Shown here: positions 51,312-64,000 of the stretch, in pieces
Layout: each line of letters starts with the position of its first letter
How positions within the stretch are numbered: position 1 is the first letter of the stretch
Source of the DNA: Streptomyces cavernae
GTDB lineage: Bacteria; Actinomycetota; Actinomycetes; Streptomycetales; Streptomycetaceae
DNA length: 64,000 nt
Assembly: GCF_004023625.1 (NCBI RefSeq)
Contig: NZ_ML137708.1
Location: 281,262 to 345,261, forward strand
Direction of reading: 5' to 3'
Made by a program: the position numbers and the translations under genes
Notes under the pieces: model-generated
What the model was told of the DNA's origin: nothing
What the model saw: the letters and a program-made list of their open reading frames with translations, nothing else
The model's database searches: none

Positions 51312-52316
51312 TCAGCTCAGGCCGAGACCCGCGGCGAGCATCGGCCAGGAGGCCTTGAACTCGCCCTGCCAGTTCGGCCAGGCGTGCGCGCCGCCGCGGT
51401 AGAAGTGCACCTGCGCCGGGATGCCGAGGGCGCTCAGCCGGTCGGCGAACCGGTGCGCCTGGCTCCACAGGGCGGCTTCCAGGAACGCGCCTTCGAGGTT
51501 GCCGGGTGCGCCGCCGGGCAGTCCGCTGCCCTGGGAGAGATACAGCCGGGTTCCGGCCAGATTCGCGGCCTGCGCGTAGGGGTTGTGGCGGGTCCAGTTG
51601 TCCCGCTGGAGCAGCGGGCTGCCCCACAGCGTGATCGGTGACAGCAGTTCGCGGGCGACGATGGCGTTCAGGACCGTCGGCATGCCCAGCGCTGTGGTGT
51701 GGAGAATCCCGCTGTACGAGGCCGCCGCCGCGAACGTTCCGGGGTGCCGCGCGGCGAACGCGACGGCGCCGTAACCGCCCGTCGACACGCCCGCGACGAC
51801 ACGCTTGGTGCCCGCCCGGAACCTCGGCTGGAGCACCTGCGGCAGCTCGGTGACCTGGAAGGTCTCGTAGTCCGGTGAGTCGGGTCTGCCGTGGTTCCAC
51901 CAGTCGGTGGGGATGCCGGTGGGCCCGGAGGAGGGCATCACGGTCAGCACGTCCTTGTCCGCGGTGAAGGAGACGATGTCGGTCTCACGGGTCCAGGACG
52001 TGTAGTCGTCGTGGGCGCCCTGGAGGAGGTGGAGAACCGGCCAGGTGCGGCTGGGCCGCGTGGCGAAGTTCGTCGGCAGGACGACCCGGACGGGCACGTC
52101 GGCGCCGACGGCCGGGGAGCTGACGGTCAGGTCGACGGTACGGGCGTCGAGCCACTTCTCCGCGACGATGCGGGCTCCGTCGGCGGCGACGACGCCGGAC
52201 GCGGTGGCCACGGGCGAGGCGGGCACGGCTGCCGCGGGCGGGGCGGCGAGTCCGGTGGTGCCGAGCAGGGCGGTGGTGGCGGCCAGGACGACCAGTCGGA
52301 GGCGACGTGTGGGCAT
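51312..52316 (-). CDS. Secreted antigen-85-like esterase/acyltransferase
   Basis: This 334-residue exported alpha/beta hydrolase has a signal peptide (MPTRRLRLVVLAATTALLGT to about residue 30), then WPVLHLLQGAHDDYTSW, nucleophile elbow AGVSTGGYGA (Ser near 174) and the late FYRGGAHAWPNWQGEF with catalytic His. This order and the HLLQGA / S-x-GG-YGA / W-x-x-W pattern are those of the esterase family that includes mycobacterial FbpA-C mycolyltransferases and FrmB-like esterases. It is encoded 26 bases after the synthase gene on the same strand, suggesting it acts on the exported lipid product. Confidence 0.85.
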   Translation of the reverse strand: MPTRRLRLVVLAATTALLGTTGLAAPPAAAVPASPVATASGVVAADGARIVAEKWLDARTVDLTVSSPAVGADVPVRVVLPTNFATRPSRTWPVLHLLQGAHDDYTSWTRETDIVSFTADKDVLTVMPSSGPTGIPTDWWNHGRPDSPDYETFQVTELPQVLQPRFRAGTKRVVAGVSTGGYGAVAFAARHPGTFAAAASYSGILHTTALGMPTVLNAIVARELLSPITLWGSPLLQRDNWTRHNPYAQAANLAGTRLYLSQGSGLPGGAPGNLEGAFLEAALWSQAHRFADRLSALGIPAQVHFYRGGAHAWPNWQGEFKASWPMLAAGLGLS

Positions 52317-52342
52317 GGGGGCGGGTCCTTGTCTCAGGGGCT

Positions 52343-56484
<4,142 letters not shown>

Positions 56485-56488
<4 letters not shown>

Positions 56489-58224
56489 CGTCGCCCGAAC
56501 CCGCCGGCGAGGTAGCGTGCCCGGCTCGCGGCCCGGGCCACCTTCCCGCTGCTGGTGCGAGGCACCGATCCCGGTGGAACCAGCATCAGGGTGCCGAGCC
56601 GCAGCCCGTGCCGTGCGGAGACCGCGGCCCGTACCGTGCGCTCCGCGTCCCAGGCGTCCTCGGGGGTCGGCATGGCATCGCGCCGGTACTCCGCGACCAC
56701 GACGAGTTTCTCCCCCGTACCGTCCGGGCTGCTCACGCCGAAGGCGGCGAGCCGGTCCCGCCGGACCAGCCCGGCGGCGCTCTGTACGGTCTCCTCGATG
56801 TCCTGCGGATAGTGGTTGCGGCCGTCCACGATGATCACGTCCTTCAGCCGTCCGGTGACGAAGAGCCGGCCGTCGTGGAGCACGCCGAGGTCCCCGGTGC
56901 GCAGCCAGCCGCCTCGCCCCTGCCCGTCGGCGGCGAACATCTCGGCCGACAGCGCGGAGCGTTTCCAGTAGCCGCGTCCGATGTTGGGGCCGCGGACCTG
57001 GATCTCGCCCACCTGCCCTTCCGGCAGCGCCTCTCCGCTGGTGCCGGCGATCCGCAGCTCCTGCCCGACGGGCGCGCCGCAGGAGACGAGCACGGCCGCG
57101 TCCGGGTCCGCCGGGTCCCGGGCCACGACGTGGCCGTGGGACAGGGCGTCCGGGTCGCAGGCCAGTGTCGAGGGGACCCGGGCCGTGGGGTCGGCCGTCA
57201 CGAACACGGTCGCCTCGGCCAGTCCGTAGGCGGGGCAGTGCGTCTCGGGGGCGAGTCCGGCGGGCTCGAACGCGGTCCGGAAGCGTTCGACGGTGCCGGG
57301 GCGTACGGGTTCGCTGCCGTTGATCAGTACGCGGACCCGCTCCAGGCGCAGTTCGTCGACGAGGTCGGGGTCGGTTCGGGAGACGCAGTAGTCGTAGGCG
57401 AAGTTGGGCGCGGCGCTGATGGTGCCGTCGTAGGAGCCGAGCAGGCGCAGCCAGCGGGCCGGGTTCTCCAGGAAGGCGACGGGGTCCATGAGGACGGAGC
57501 CGAAGCCGCCGACGACGGGGGCGGCCACACTGAGCACGAGTCCCATGTCGTGGAACAGCGGCAGCCAGCCGACGGTGGTGGTGGCGCCCGGGTCGGGGTC
57601 GGCGACGAACGCGTCGATGGCCTGGCGGGCATTGGCGACCACATTGGCGTGACTGATCATGACACCGGCCGGGACGCGGGTGGAGCCCGAGGTGTACTGG
57701 AGGTAGGCGATGTCGTCCGGCTCCGGGCGGGGCGCCGGCTCGGCCGACTCGCCGGGCGCGTCCGGGAGTTGGTCGACGAGTACGACGGGGGCGTCCGCGA
57801 GGTGGTGCTCCCGCAGGAAGGAGCGGACGGCTCCGGCGGCGGAGAAGTCGGAGAGCAGGCAGGCCGGTTCGCAGTCCTCCAGCACGGCCGCCAGTCGTCC
57901 CTCATGGGCCGGGATCCCCGGCGCGAACAGGGGTACGGCGACCACGCCGGCGTAGAGACAGCCGAGAAACGCGGCGACGTAGTCGAGGCCCTGGGGCAGC
58001 ACCAGCGCGGCCCGGTCACCGGGCCCGGCGACCGTCGTGAGCCGTTCGGCGACGGCTCTGGCACGGCTGTCCAGAGCGCGCCAGCCGAGGGTGCGGTGCA
58101 CCCCGTCCGACGCGGGGTCGGGGAACTCGACGTGGCTGAAGGCACGTTGCCGTGGCCGGTGTCCGGCCCAGTGCCGCAGATGGTCCGTCAGCAGCGGTTC
58201 GGCGGGGGGCCTGGCGGAAGTCAT
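56485..58224 (-). CDS. Fatty-acyl-AMP ligase, FadD32-like
   Basis: This 579-residue adenylating enzyme has AMP-binding motif YLQYTSGSTRVPAGVMISHA (about 160-180), PLFHDMG, AYGLAEATVF and the C-terminal GRLKDVIIVDGRNHYPQDIE. The pattern VAFLENPARWLRLL followed by APNFAYDYCV is characteristic of FAALs, which load fatty acyl-AMP onto an ACP rather than CoA. It is the first gene of a unit with the synthase (4-base overlap), so it should charge ACP1. ATG 58224 lies eight bases after GGAG. Confidence 0.92.
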
Positions 58225-58449
58225 GGAGCGGCTCCAACTCATCAGGGCGATATGGGGGTTCCCCGGTGGGTGGTACACCAGGTTCCGTCGTGGGACGCCG
58301 ATGGAGTTAGAGGACGTGTTGACAGATCGGGCCCGGTCCTTAGTCAGCGCGCTGACAAACCCGGGCCGGCGATTCGGCGGCCCGGGGCGCAGCGGGGGTG
58401 GCTTCACGCCGATGACAATCCCTGCCACGACCGGTGGAGGGAGCGACCG

Positions 58450-60147
58450 ATGGGACGTGTGCGGGGATGCGCACTACCGGCCCTGCTCACGCTGACGGGG
58501 TTCGTCACGACGCTGGACAACACCGTCGTCAATGTCGCGCTGCCCACCGTGCAGCGTGCGTTCGGCTTGAGCGTCCCCGAGTTGGAGTGGGTGGCCACGA
58601 GTTATGTGCTGAGCTTCGGGGCGCTGCTGCTGCCGGGCGGGCGGCTGACCGATCTGCTGGGCCGGCGCCCGGTGCTGGCGGCCGGGATCGTGGTGTTCAC
58701 CCTGGCGTCGGGGGCCTCGGCGCTGGCCGGGACGGGCGGTGTGCTGATCGCCGCGCGGGCCGTTCAGGGCGTGGGGGCGGCGCTGATGGTGCCCGCCGCG
58801 CTGGCGGTGGTCGCGGCGGACCTGCCCGCTCGGCAGCGGTCGACGGCGGTGGGACTGTGGACGGCGGCGCTCGCCGTCGCACTGGCGCTCGGTCCGCTCG
58901 TCGGCGGCTTTGTCACCCAGCGGTGGGGCTGGGAGTGGGTGTTCGCACTGAACGTGCCCTTCGGCGTGGTGGCACTGGGGCTCGTCCCGGCGGTCCCGGG
59001 GCGGTCGGGACCCACGGCGGTCCAGGAGCAATCTGGGGCGGTGACGGTCCAGGAGCGACCGGGGCCGACGGCGGTACGCGAGCGATCGGGGCCCGCGGCG
59101 GTCCACAAACAACCAGAGCCCGCGACAGTCCACAAGCAACCAGAGCCCGCGACAGTCCACGAGCAACCAGAGCCCGCGACAGTCCACGAGCAACCAGAGC
59201 CCGCGACAGTCCAGGAGCAACCAGGGCCCGCGACGGGCCCGGATGTGGCGGCAGTCCCGGCGGCCCCGCTGCGGTCCGTGGTTCGCGGCGGCGGTCTCGA
59301 CCTGCCCGGGGTGGTCCTCTCCGTGCTGGCCCTCTCCCTCCTCACGCACGCCCTCGTACGGGGCGGCGAGCACGGCTTCGGCGGGCAGTCCGTCCCGCTC
59401 GGTGCTGCCGCGGGGGCCGCGCTCGCGTTCGTCGTCGTGGAGTACCGGACCGCGCGACCGCTCGTCCGGCTCGGACTGCTACGGGACCGGTTCCTCAGCG
59501 GCGGGGTGGTCGCCCAGGTGTTGTGGGGCATCGGCGTCAACGGTGTCTTCTTCTTCACCGCGCTCTATCTCCAGCGGGTACTCGGGTTCTCGCCCACCCG
59601 GGCGGGACTGGCGTTCCTGCCTCTGGCGGGGGCACTGCTGCTGTGCACCCCGCTCGCGGAGCGGGCCGCGAGAGAGCTCGGAGCGCATGTGTCGATCGCG
59701 GCGGGACTCGCGCTGGTGGCGGTGGGCCTGGTGTACGTGTCGGGGACGGGGCTGCGCGCCGGGTACTGGGACCTACAGCCGGGGCTGGTGCTCATCGGCG
59801 TGGGGTCGGCGCTGACCACGCCCCTGACCGTGCGCTGTCTGGCCGGTGTGCCGGCCGCGGACACGGGGATCGCGACGGGGCTGGTGAGCGCGGCGCGGGA
59901 GGTCTCCGGGGTGTTCGGCGTGGTGCTGGTCGGGGTGGTGCTGACCCGGCGTGAGCGCGCCGCGCTCGCCGAGGGCGCCGATCCGCGCGTGGCGTTCCTG
60001 GACGGTTACGACGACGGGCTGCGGCTCGCGGCGGGCTGTGTGCTGGCGGGTGCGCTCGTCACCCTTCTGGCACTTCGGCGTCGTGGCCGGCATCGGCGTG
60101 TCGTGGCTCGTGGGAGCCGCACGGGCGTCCGGACTGTCATGAAGTGA
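58450..60147 (+). CDS. 14-TM MFS exporter (EmrB/QacA type) with repeat-filled central loop
   Basis: This 565-residue drug:proton antiporter has TM1 with TLDNTVVNVALPTVQ (motif D1-like), WVATSYVLSFGALLLPGG, GRLTDLLGRRPVL (motif A) and WEWVFALNVPFG (motif C region). The loop after TM6 holds eight 9-residue repeats (EPATVHEQP-like), about 75 residues in all, which is much longer than usual. It is divergent from the FAAL-PKS genes with 225 bases between, so it is a candidate exporter of their product. ATG 58450 follows GGAGGGAGC. Confidence 0.88.
   Translation: MGRVRGCALPALLTLTGFVTTLDNTVVNVALPTVQRAFGLSVPELEWVATSYVLSFGALLLPGGRLTDLLGRRPVLAAGIVVFTLASGASALAGTGGVLIAARAVQGVGAALMVPAALAVVAADLPARQRSTAVGLWTAALAVALALGPLVGGFVTQRWGWEWVFALNVPFGVVALGLVPAVPGRSGPTAVQEQSGAVTVQERPGPTAVRERSGPAAVHKQPEPATVHKQPEPATVHEQPEPATVHEQPEPATVQEQPGPATGPDVAAVPAAPLRSVVRGGGLDLPGVVLSVLALSLLTHALVRGGEHGFGGQSVPLGAAAGAALAFVVVEYRTARPLVRLGLLRDRFLSGGVVAQVLWGIGVNGVFFFTALYLQRVLGFSPTRAGLAFLPLAGALLLCTPLAERAARELGAHVSIAAGLALVAVGLVYVSGTGLRAGYWDLQPGLVLIGVGSALTTPLTVRCLAGVPAADTGIATGLVSAAREVSGVFGVVLVGVVLTRRERAALAEGADPRVAFLDGYDDGLRLAAGCVLAGALVTLLALRRRGRHRRVVARGSRTGVRTVMK
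59008..59223 (+). repeat. Eight 27-bp tandem repeats in the MFS loop
   Basis: Eight consecutive nine-codon units begin at 59008 (GPTAVQEQS, GAVTVQERP, GPTAVRERS, GPAAVHKQP, EPATVHKQP, EPATVHEQP twice, EPATVQEQP). The central units at 59116-59223 are nearly identical in DNA, implying recent expansion; the outer ones have diverged. Confidence 0.9.
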
Positions 60148-60251
60148 CGATCCGACCGGTCGGATCTGTCAGGGAAGGACGAGCCGCACTCCATCCACTC
60201 CCGGTATCTTCACGAGTTCCCCTGTACCCCACGCAGGAGGGAGCCGCCGCG

Positions 60252-61538
60252 TTGAACGGATTCCGCACATCCGTCGTCAACGGCACCAGGACGCACCCCG
60301 ACGAGCCGGCCGCCCCACCCCGGCACTCCGACGCCGAGCCGGACGGCCCGTTCCAGGCCTTCCCGCCCGGACTGCACGACCATCTCAGACCGTTCTTCGC
60401 CGACATCACGGAAGAGGTCGTACGGGCGATCAGGACGGAGATCCCGGAGTACGCGCGTCCGATGGACGACACGTACATGCAGGTGGTGCGCCGGGGTGTC
60501 GAGCACGCGCTGCAGGGGTTCCTGGCGCGGATGGCGCAGCCGGACACCGACTGGCAGCCGATCAAGGCGACGTACCAGCGCATCGGCCGCGGTGAGGCCG
60601 TGGAGGGGCGCAGCCTCGACGCGTTCCAGGCTGCGCTGCGACTGGGGGCGCGGGTGACCTGGCGCCGGATCAACGCGCTGGTCGACGCGGAGTTGCTGCC
60701 ACGCAAGGTGCTCGCGGTCTTCGGCGAGGCGCTGTTCCTGCACCTGGACGAGATGGCGGCGGCCACGACCGCGGGCTACACGGAGGCGCGGCTGCACGCC
60801 GCGGGTGAACTCCAGCAGCGGCGCACCCGGTTGATCGACCTGCTCACGGTCGATCCCCCGGCCTCGGCGGAGGCGATCAGCGATCTGGCGTACACCGTGC
60901 AGTGGAACGTGCCGCGATCGCTCGCCGTGGTGGTCGTGGAGCACGCGCCCGACCCCGCGGCGCGTCCCATCGTGCCTCCGGAGTTCCTGGCTCGCTTCGA
61001 CGTCCAGCCGTCGATCCTGGTGGTGCCCGACCCCGAGGGGCCCGGCCGGGCGCGGGCGGTGGCGGGCGCCCTGCACGGGCTGCGGGCGGCGATGGGCCCG
61101 ACGGTGCACCTCCACGAGGGGGCGCGGTCCCTGCGGTGGGCGACGCAGGCGCTGGACCTCGCCCGCCGCGGCCTCCTCCCCGACGACGACCTGATTCTTT
61201 GTCAGGACCATCTGGCCACGCTGTTGTTGTTCCGGGACGAGGCGCTGGTGGACGCCCTCGCCGAACGCCGGCTGGGTCCGCTGGACACGATGCGTTCCCC
61301 TCAGCGCGAGCGTCTGGCCGAAACCCTGCTGAGCTGGCTGGAGTGCGGCCACAACGCGAGCGAGGTGGCCGCCCGTCTGGGGGTCCACCCCCAGACGGTC
61401 CGCTACCGCCTGCGCCAACTGGACCAGCTCTTCGGCGCCCGGCTCCACGACACGACGGTCCAGTTCGAGATGCAACTGGCGCTGCGCGGGCTGCAACTGC
61501 GGTCCCGGGCGGTCGGCCCGCCGCAGGCGTCGCCCTGA
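60252..61538 (+). CDS. PucR-family transcriptional regulator
   Basis: This protein of about 428 residues has a long N-terminal helical sensor part (HDHLRPFFADITEEVVRAIR; VEGRSLDAFQAALRLGARVT), a GGDEF-like CdaR middle part and the C-terminal PucR helix-turn-helix (NASEVAARLGVHPQTVRYRL). I chose TTG 60252, ten bases after AGGAGGGAG; no better start is seen. It stands 104 bases after the exporter gene on the same strand and may regulate the lipid/polyketide locus, though PucR genes are often free-standing. Confidence 0.87.
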   Translation: MNGFRTSVVNGTRTHPDEPAAPPRHSDAEPDGPFQAFPPGLHDHLRPFFADITEEVVRAIRTEIPEYARPMDDTYMQVVRRGVEHALQGFLARMAQPDTDWQPIKATYQRIGRGEAVEGRSLDAFQAALRLGARVTWRRINALVDAELLPRKVLAVFGEALFLHLDEMAAATTAGYTEARLHAAGELQQRRTRLIDLLTVDPPASAEAISDLAYTVQWNVPRSLAVVVVEHAPDPAARPIVPPEFLARFDVQPSILVVPDPEGPGRARAVAGALHGLRAAMGPTVHLHEGARSLRWATQALDLARRGLLPDDDLILCQDHLATLLLFRDEALVDALAERRLGPLDTMRSPQRERLAETLLSWLECGHNASEVAARLGVHPQTVRYRLRQLDQLFGARLHDTTVQFEMQLALRGLQLRSRAVGPPQASP

Positions 61539-61609
61539 CGACAGCGGCTCGGGGGCCGGCACGTCGAAGCCTCTGGCGCCCGGGCCTTCCTCCGGACGAC
61601 CATGGCCGC

Positions 61610-62233
61610 ATGACGATTGACACTTCGTGGTCACGGATCGAGGAGTGGCTGCGCGAGCATGCGCAGGCGGCGTACGCGTCGTTGCCGCCTGCCGCGAGCG
61701 CCGAGGCGATCCGTGCGGCGGAACGCGCGTGCGGGATCGATTTTCCCCCGGACGTGGTGGCGTCGCTGGCTCGTCACGACGGTTCGCCGGAATGTCTGCT
61801 GCCGGGCAACTACGGCCTGCTCGGCGCGGCTCGGATAGCGGAGGACTACGGGCTTCGGATCCGCTTGACGCTGCCGGGCCTGCCCGGGTCATCGCGTTAC
61901 TGGCAGTCGTCCTGGTTGCCTCTTGCCTCCAACGGCGCCGGGGATTCGCTGTTCGTGGAGACGGCACCGGGCGAGAGGTCAGGCCGTCTCGGCCGGCACT
62001 CCCACGATGACGGTGGCCGGTTCGACGACGGGCTTCAGTACCTGTCCCTGGATTCCCTGCTGAGCTGGACCGCACGGGCACTGTCCGAAGGGTCCGTCAC
62101 GGATCTGCTGGACTGGGTGCTCACTACGGACGAGGACGGATTCTTGGACTGGGAGGACGCGGATGCGGAGTGGGACGAGGTGTCGGTGGTCTGGGACATG
62201 ACGGAACTCCAGCGCCGCTACGGACCGCTGTGA
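61610..62233 (+). CDS. SMI1/KNR4 (SUKH)-domain protein
   Basis: This 207-residue protein has the SUKH-type core: an N-terminal helix WSRIEEWLREHAQAAYASLP, AERACGIDFPPDVVASLARHDGS, and SRYWQSSWLPLASNGAGDSL. SUKH proteins include immunity proteins to contact-dependent toxins and housekeeping regulators; no toxin gene is adjacent, so the role here is open. ATG 61610 has no strong ribosome site. A hairpin follows the stop. Confidence 0.85.
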   Translation: MTIDTSWSRIEEWLREHAQAAYASLPPAASAEAIRAAERACGIDFPPDVVASLARHDGSPECLLPGNYGLLGAARIAEDYGLRIRLTLPGLPGSSRYWQSSWLPLASNGAGDSLFVETAPGERSGRLGRHSHDDGGRFDDGLQYLSLDSLLSWTARALSEGSVTDLLDWVLTTDEDGFLDWEDADAEWDEVSVVWDMTELQRRYGPL

Positions 62234-62243
62234 CCGCACGTGA

Positions 62244-62274
62244 CGCATCCCCGGAGGTGACCTCCGGGGGTGCG
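62244..62274 (+). terminator. Hairpin after SMI1/KNR4 gene
   Basis: CGCATCCCCGGAGGT and ACCTCCGGGGGTGCG form a near-perfect stem with one G-T wobble and a minimal loop, ten bases after the stop. Confidence 0.72.
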
Positions 62275-62497
62275 GATGCGAGGGAAGCGGTGGAGCTGCT
62301 TTCCGGAGGATCGGGAACCGGTCCCGCCGGGCTCGGAAGGCGCCCACGAGGGTTCGGCCGAGGCCTTGGCGGGATGGGGATCGTCAAGGGTGATGCCCCC
62401 TGCGGTAGAGCTGGGTCACTGGGGCTGGGGCGGCTGCGGTGGGTTCGGGGCGGACGATCCGTCGTTTGCCGAGCGCAGGGCCGGATATCCGAACCGT

Positions 62498-62938
62498 ATG
62501 GCTGGAGCAAGCGACAAGACACCGAACGGACAGTCGTCGACCGTGAACGCGCGAGCGGCGAAGAAGACCGTGACCGAAGGAGCCGCGGCACCTGCGAAGA
62601 AGGCGCAGCAGGCCGGTGGCGAGGCGGTGAAGAACGCCGGGGACGCCGCGGGCGCAGCCGGACGCGGCGGCAAGGAAGTCCTGGCGGGCCTCGGCGGAGC
62701 GGCGTCGGAGAAGGCCCGGGAAGCGGCGCGGACGGTGCAGGGCACCGTGGCGTCGGCCGCCGGGCAGACGGTCGGAAAGGCCGGCCTGGCCTGGACACTC
62801 CTGAAGGCCAGGAAGGTCGCGGCGGCCGCCGCCGGCGCGGGGACCGCCACTGTGGTCCTCTGCTCCTACACGCTGGGCCGTCGTGCGGGTCTCAGGCAGC
62901 GTGGACCGCTCTCCCGACTCAGCGGCGGCCGTCTCTGA
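62498..62938 (+). CDS. Alanine-rich helical protein with C-terminal membrane anchor
   Basis: I do not recognise a named family. The 146-residue protein is rich in Ala, Gly and Lys with irregular 11-residue-like amphipathic segments (AAKKTVTEGAAAPAKKAQQA; SEKAREAARTVQGTVASAAG), reminiscent of LEA- or phasin-like helices. A hydrophobic stretch (VAAAAAGAGTATVVLCSY, about 107-124) follows, with a basic C-terminus (RRAGLRQRGPL). It may coat a membrane or act under osmotic or desiccation stress; this is inference from composition. ATG 62498 has a weak ribosome site. Confidence 0.62.
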   Translation: MAGASDKTPNGQSSTVNARAAKKTVTEGAAAPAKKAQQAGGEAVKNAGDAAGAAGRGGKEVLAGLGGAASEKAREAARTVQGTVASAAGQTVGKAGLAWTLLKARKVAAAAAGAGTATVVLCSYTLGRRAGLRQRGPLSRLSGGRL

Positions 62939-62976
62939 GCAGAGGGACGCCGTCGAGACAACCTCTGGAGAAGCGT

Positions 62977-63009
62977 GGGCCCGCCGGAGCTTTCCGCTCC
63001 GGCGGGCCC
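62977..63009. terminator. Perfect 14-bp hairpin
   Basis: GGGCCCGCCGGAGC (62977-62990) pairs with GCTCCGGCGGGCCC (62996-63009) around TTTCC, 38 bases after the stop at 62938. It is a clear intrinsic-type terminator. Confidence 0.85.
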
Positions 63010-63152
63010 GGCCGCTTGTGCGCCGCAGGACGGCCGTGCCCAGTTCGTGCGGTGTGCGGAGCTGTCGATGGGCGGTCCCGAGATCAGTGACGGCACGTAC
63101 GCTCTGCACATGGGTGATCAGAGACGGGCGGAGGGCGTGGGTGCTGCCTCGG

Positions 63153-64000
63153 ATGTCTGACGACGACACGCCGTCCGGCACGGAGGCCGCCGACAGGAAG
63201 AGGACCGTCACGACAGCCGGGCGCGACGAGGCAGACTCGGCCCGGCGGTGCGCCGGCCTCTTTCGGCGGGAGGGCCGGCAACGAGAGGTGAAGGGGCGAA
63301 CGGCGTGGACACGCGGGCGCGTTACCGGCGTCTGCGCCCTGCTGGTTGCACTCGTCCTGCTGTTCCCCTCCGTGGTGCCCAACGCGGTCTGGAACCTGGG
63401 GAGCCTGGTGGAGAACTTCCTTCCCTGGCTCGGAGTCACGATCGCGCCGCTGCTCGCCCTGGCCGTCCTGCGCCGTTCGGCGATCGCCCTGCTCGCGCTC
63501 CTCACCGCGGTGGTCGTGTGGGCCGTCCAGTACGGCCCGTCCCTGCTGCCTCACGACTCCGCGGCGTCACAACACGATCTGACCGTGGTGCAGCACAACG
63601 CGAGCGACGAGAACGCGAACCCGTCGGACACCGCGCGGACGATCAGCGCCGCCGGACCCGACCTCATCGCCCTCGAAGAACTGACCGAGCCCGCCCTGTC
63701 CGCCTACGAGGACGCGTTCACAACACGCTACCCGCACCATGCCGTCGTCGGCACCGTCGGACTCTGGTCACGGTATCCGCTGGTGGACACGGTGGCGGCG
63801 GACATCAAACCCAAGACGGTGGAGGGGGATTGGAGCCGGGGTCTCCGGGCGACCGTGCGTATCGCTCCGCGGCGCGACATCGCCGTGTACGTGGCACACC
63901 TGCCCTCGGTCAGGATCAGGCCGGCCAACGGTTTCGACACACGGTGGCGCGACGAGAGCGCGGCGCTGCTGGGCGAGCACATCGCGGCGGACACGACGGG
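63153..64000 (+). CDS. VanJ-like membrane endonuclease/exonuclease/phosphatase-family protein, partial
   Basis: The frame is open from ATG 63153 to the window edge (282 codons). A hydrophilic N-terminus is followed by three membrane helices (VCALLVALVLLFPSVVPNAV; LPWLGVTIAPLLALAVL; AIALLALLTAVVVWAVQYG), then an extracytoplasmic EEP domain beginning LTVVQHNASDENANPSDTAR, with the catalytic glutamate in DLIALEELTE and later LWSRYPLVDT and VAHLPSVRIRP. Three helices plus an external EEP domain is the layout of VanJ, a Streptomyces protein linked to teicoplanin resistance and thought to act on lipid pyrophosphate. GTG 63141 after GGAGGG is an alternative start. The C-terminal catalytic Asp/His lie outside. 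Confidence 0.82.
   Translation, partial: MSDDDTPSGTEAADRKRTVTTAGRDEADSARRCAGLFRREGRQREVKGRTAWTRGRVTGVCALLVALVLLFPSVVPNAVWNLGSLVENFLPWLGVTIAPLLALAVLRRSAIALLALLTAVVVWAVQYGPSLLPHDSAASQHDLTVVQHNASDENANPSDTARTISAAGPDLIALEELTEPALSAYEDAFTTRYPHHAVVGTVGLWSRYPLVDTVAADIKPKTVEGDWSRGLRATVRIAPRRDIAVYVAHLPSVRIRPANGFDTRWRDESAALLGEHIAADTT

Noticed and set aside
49469..51358. 629-codon plus-strand open frame opposite ccr
   Set aside because: Shadow of the ccr gene, whose CCR-specific motifs are unambiguous on the minus strand.

Overview
The window reads as chromosomal DNA of a Streptomyces-type actinomycete. Codon use has very high GC third positions, GTG and TTG starts are common, and TTA codons are nearly absent (I found two). 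It carries a CYP105-like P450, an SSI-type protease inhibitor, alpha-lytic-like protease, several SpoIIE-type phosphatases and a perfect CebR box. I see no rRNA, tRNA, CRISPR array or intact insertion sequence. The species cannot be named from this sequence alone.

Layout. A frameshifted gene of unknown function runs off the left edge (1-436). At 647-7707 is a tightly coupled molybdenum hydroxylase operon of the aerobic CO dehydrogenase type (CoxS, CoxL form II, CoxM, MoxR-type AAA+, VWA protein, XdhC). A phosphodiesterase follows, then two SpoIIE-phosphatase sensor proteins transcribed divergently (8354-13413), a secreted S1 protease (13544-14947) and a thioesterase. At 16298-22497 lies a peptide-export cassette: a small double-glycine precursor, a strong hairpin, an HlyD-like fusion protein, a C39-peptidase ABC transporter and a second NHLM-type ABC transporter.

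From 22549 to 27160 are a lipoprotein, a STAS anti-sigma antagonist with a TTA codon, and a decayed sugar locus: a LacI regulator beside a deleted DUF2264 gene, a 5'-truncated solute-binding protein and the 3' tail of another gene. A secreted trypsin-type SSI inhibitor closes this block. From 27510 to 48599 come mostly housekeeping or accessory genes: an FMN-dependent hydroxy-acid oxidase, a sigma-like/zinc-finger/ricin-lectin membrane protein, an orphan CebR box, a Doc-like toxin with RHH antitoxin, an O6-alkylguanine methyltransferase, a Tat-exported GH2 enzyme, a third SpoIIE sensor, AraC/PhyH, P450 with ferredoxin, a deazaflavin nitroreductase, a cation efflux protein, a quinone-directed GST and PrxQ.

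From 49703 to 61538 is a compact lipid/polyketide locus. It encodes a fatty-acyl-AMP ligase and a 1381-residue ACP-KS-AT-ACP-TE synthase with four-base overlap, a secreted antigen-85-like esterase, a crotonyl-CoA carboxylase/reductase, a divergent 14-TM exporter and a PucR regulator. The order resembles the mycobacterial fadD32-pks13-fbp mycolic-acid region, which is unexpected in an organism of this kind. The right end has an SMI1/KNR4 protein, an alanine-rich helical membrane protein and a VanJ-like phosphatase cut by the window edge.

The two most promising systems are the 16-22 kb export cassette with its cysteine-free Val/Gly/Thr peptide and the Pks13/FadD32-like locus at 49.7-60.1 kb. 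Small repeats inserted in frame in coding sequences (an inter-TM loop minisatellite, a dispersed palindrome in two genes, a Ser-Val-Asp tail) recur through the window.
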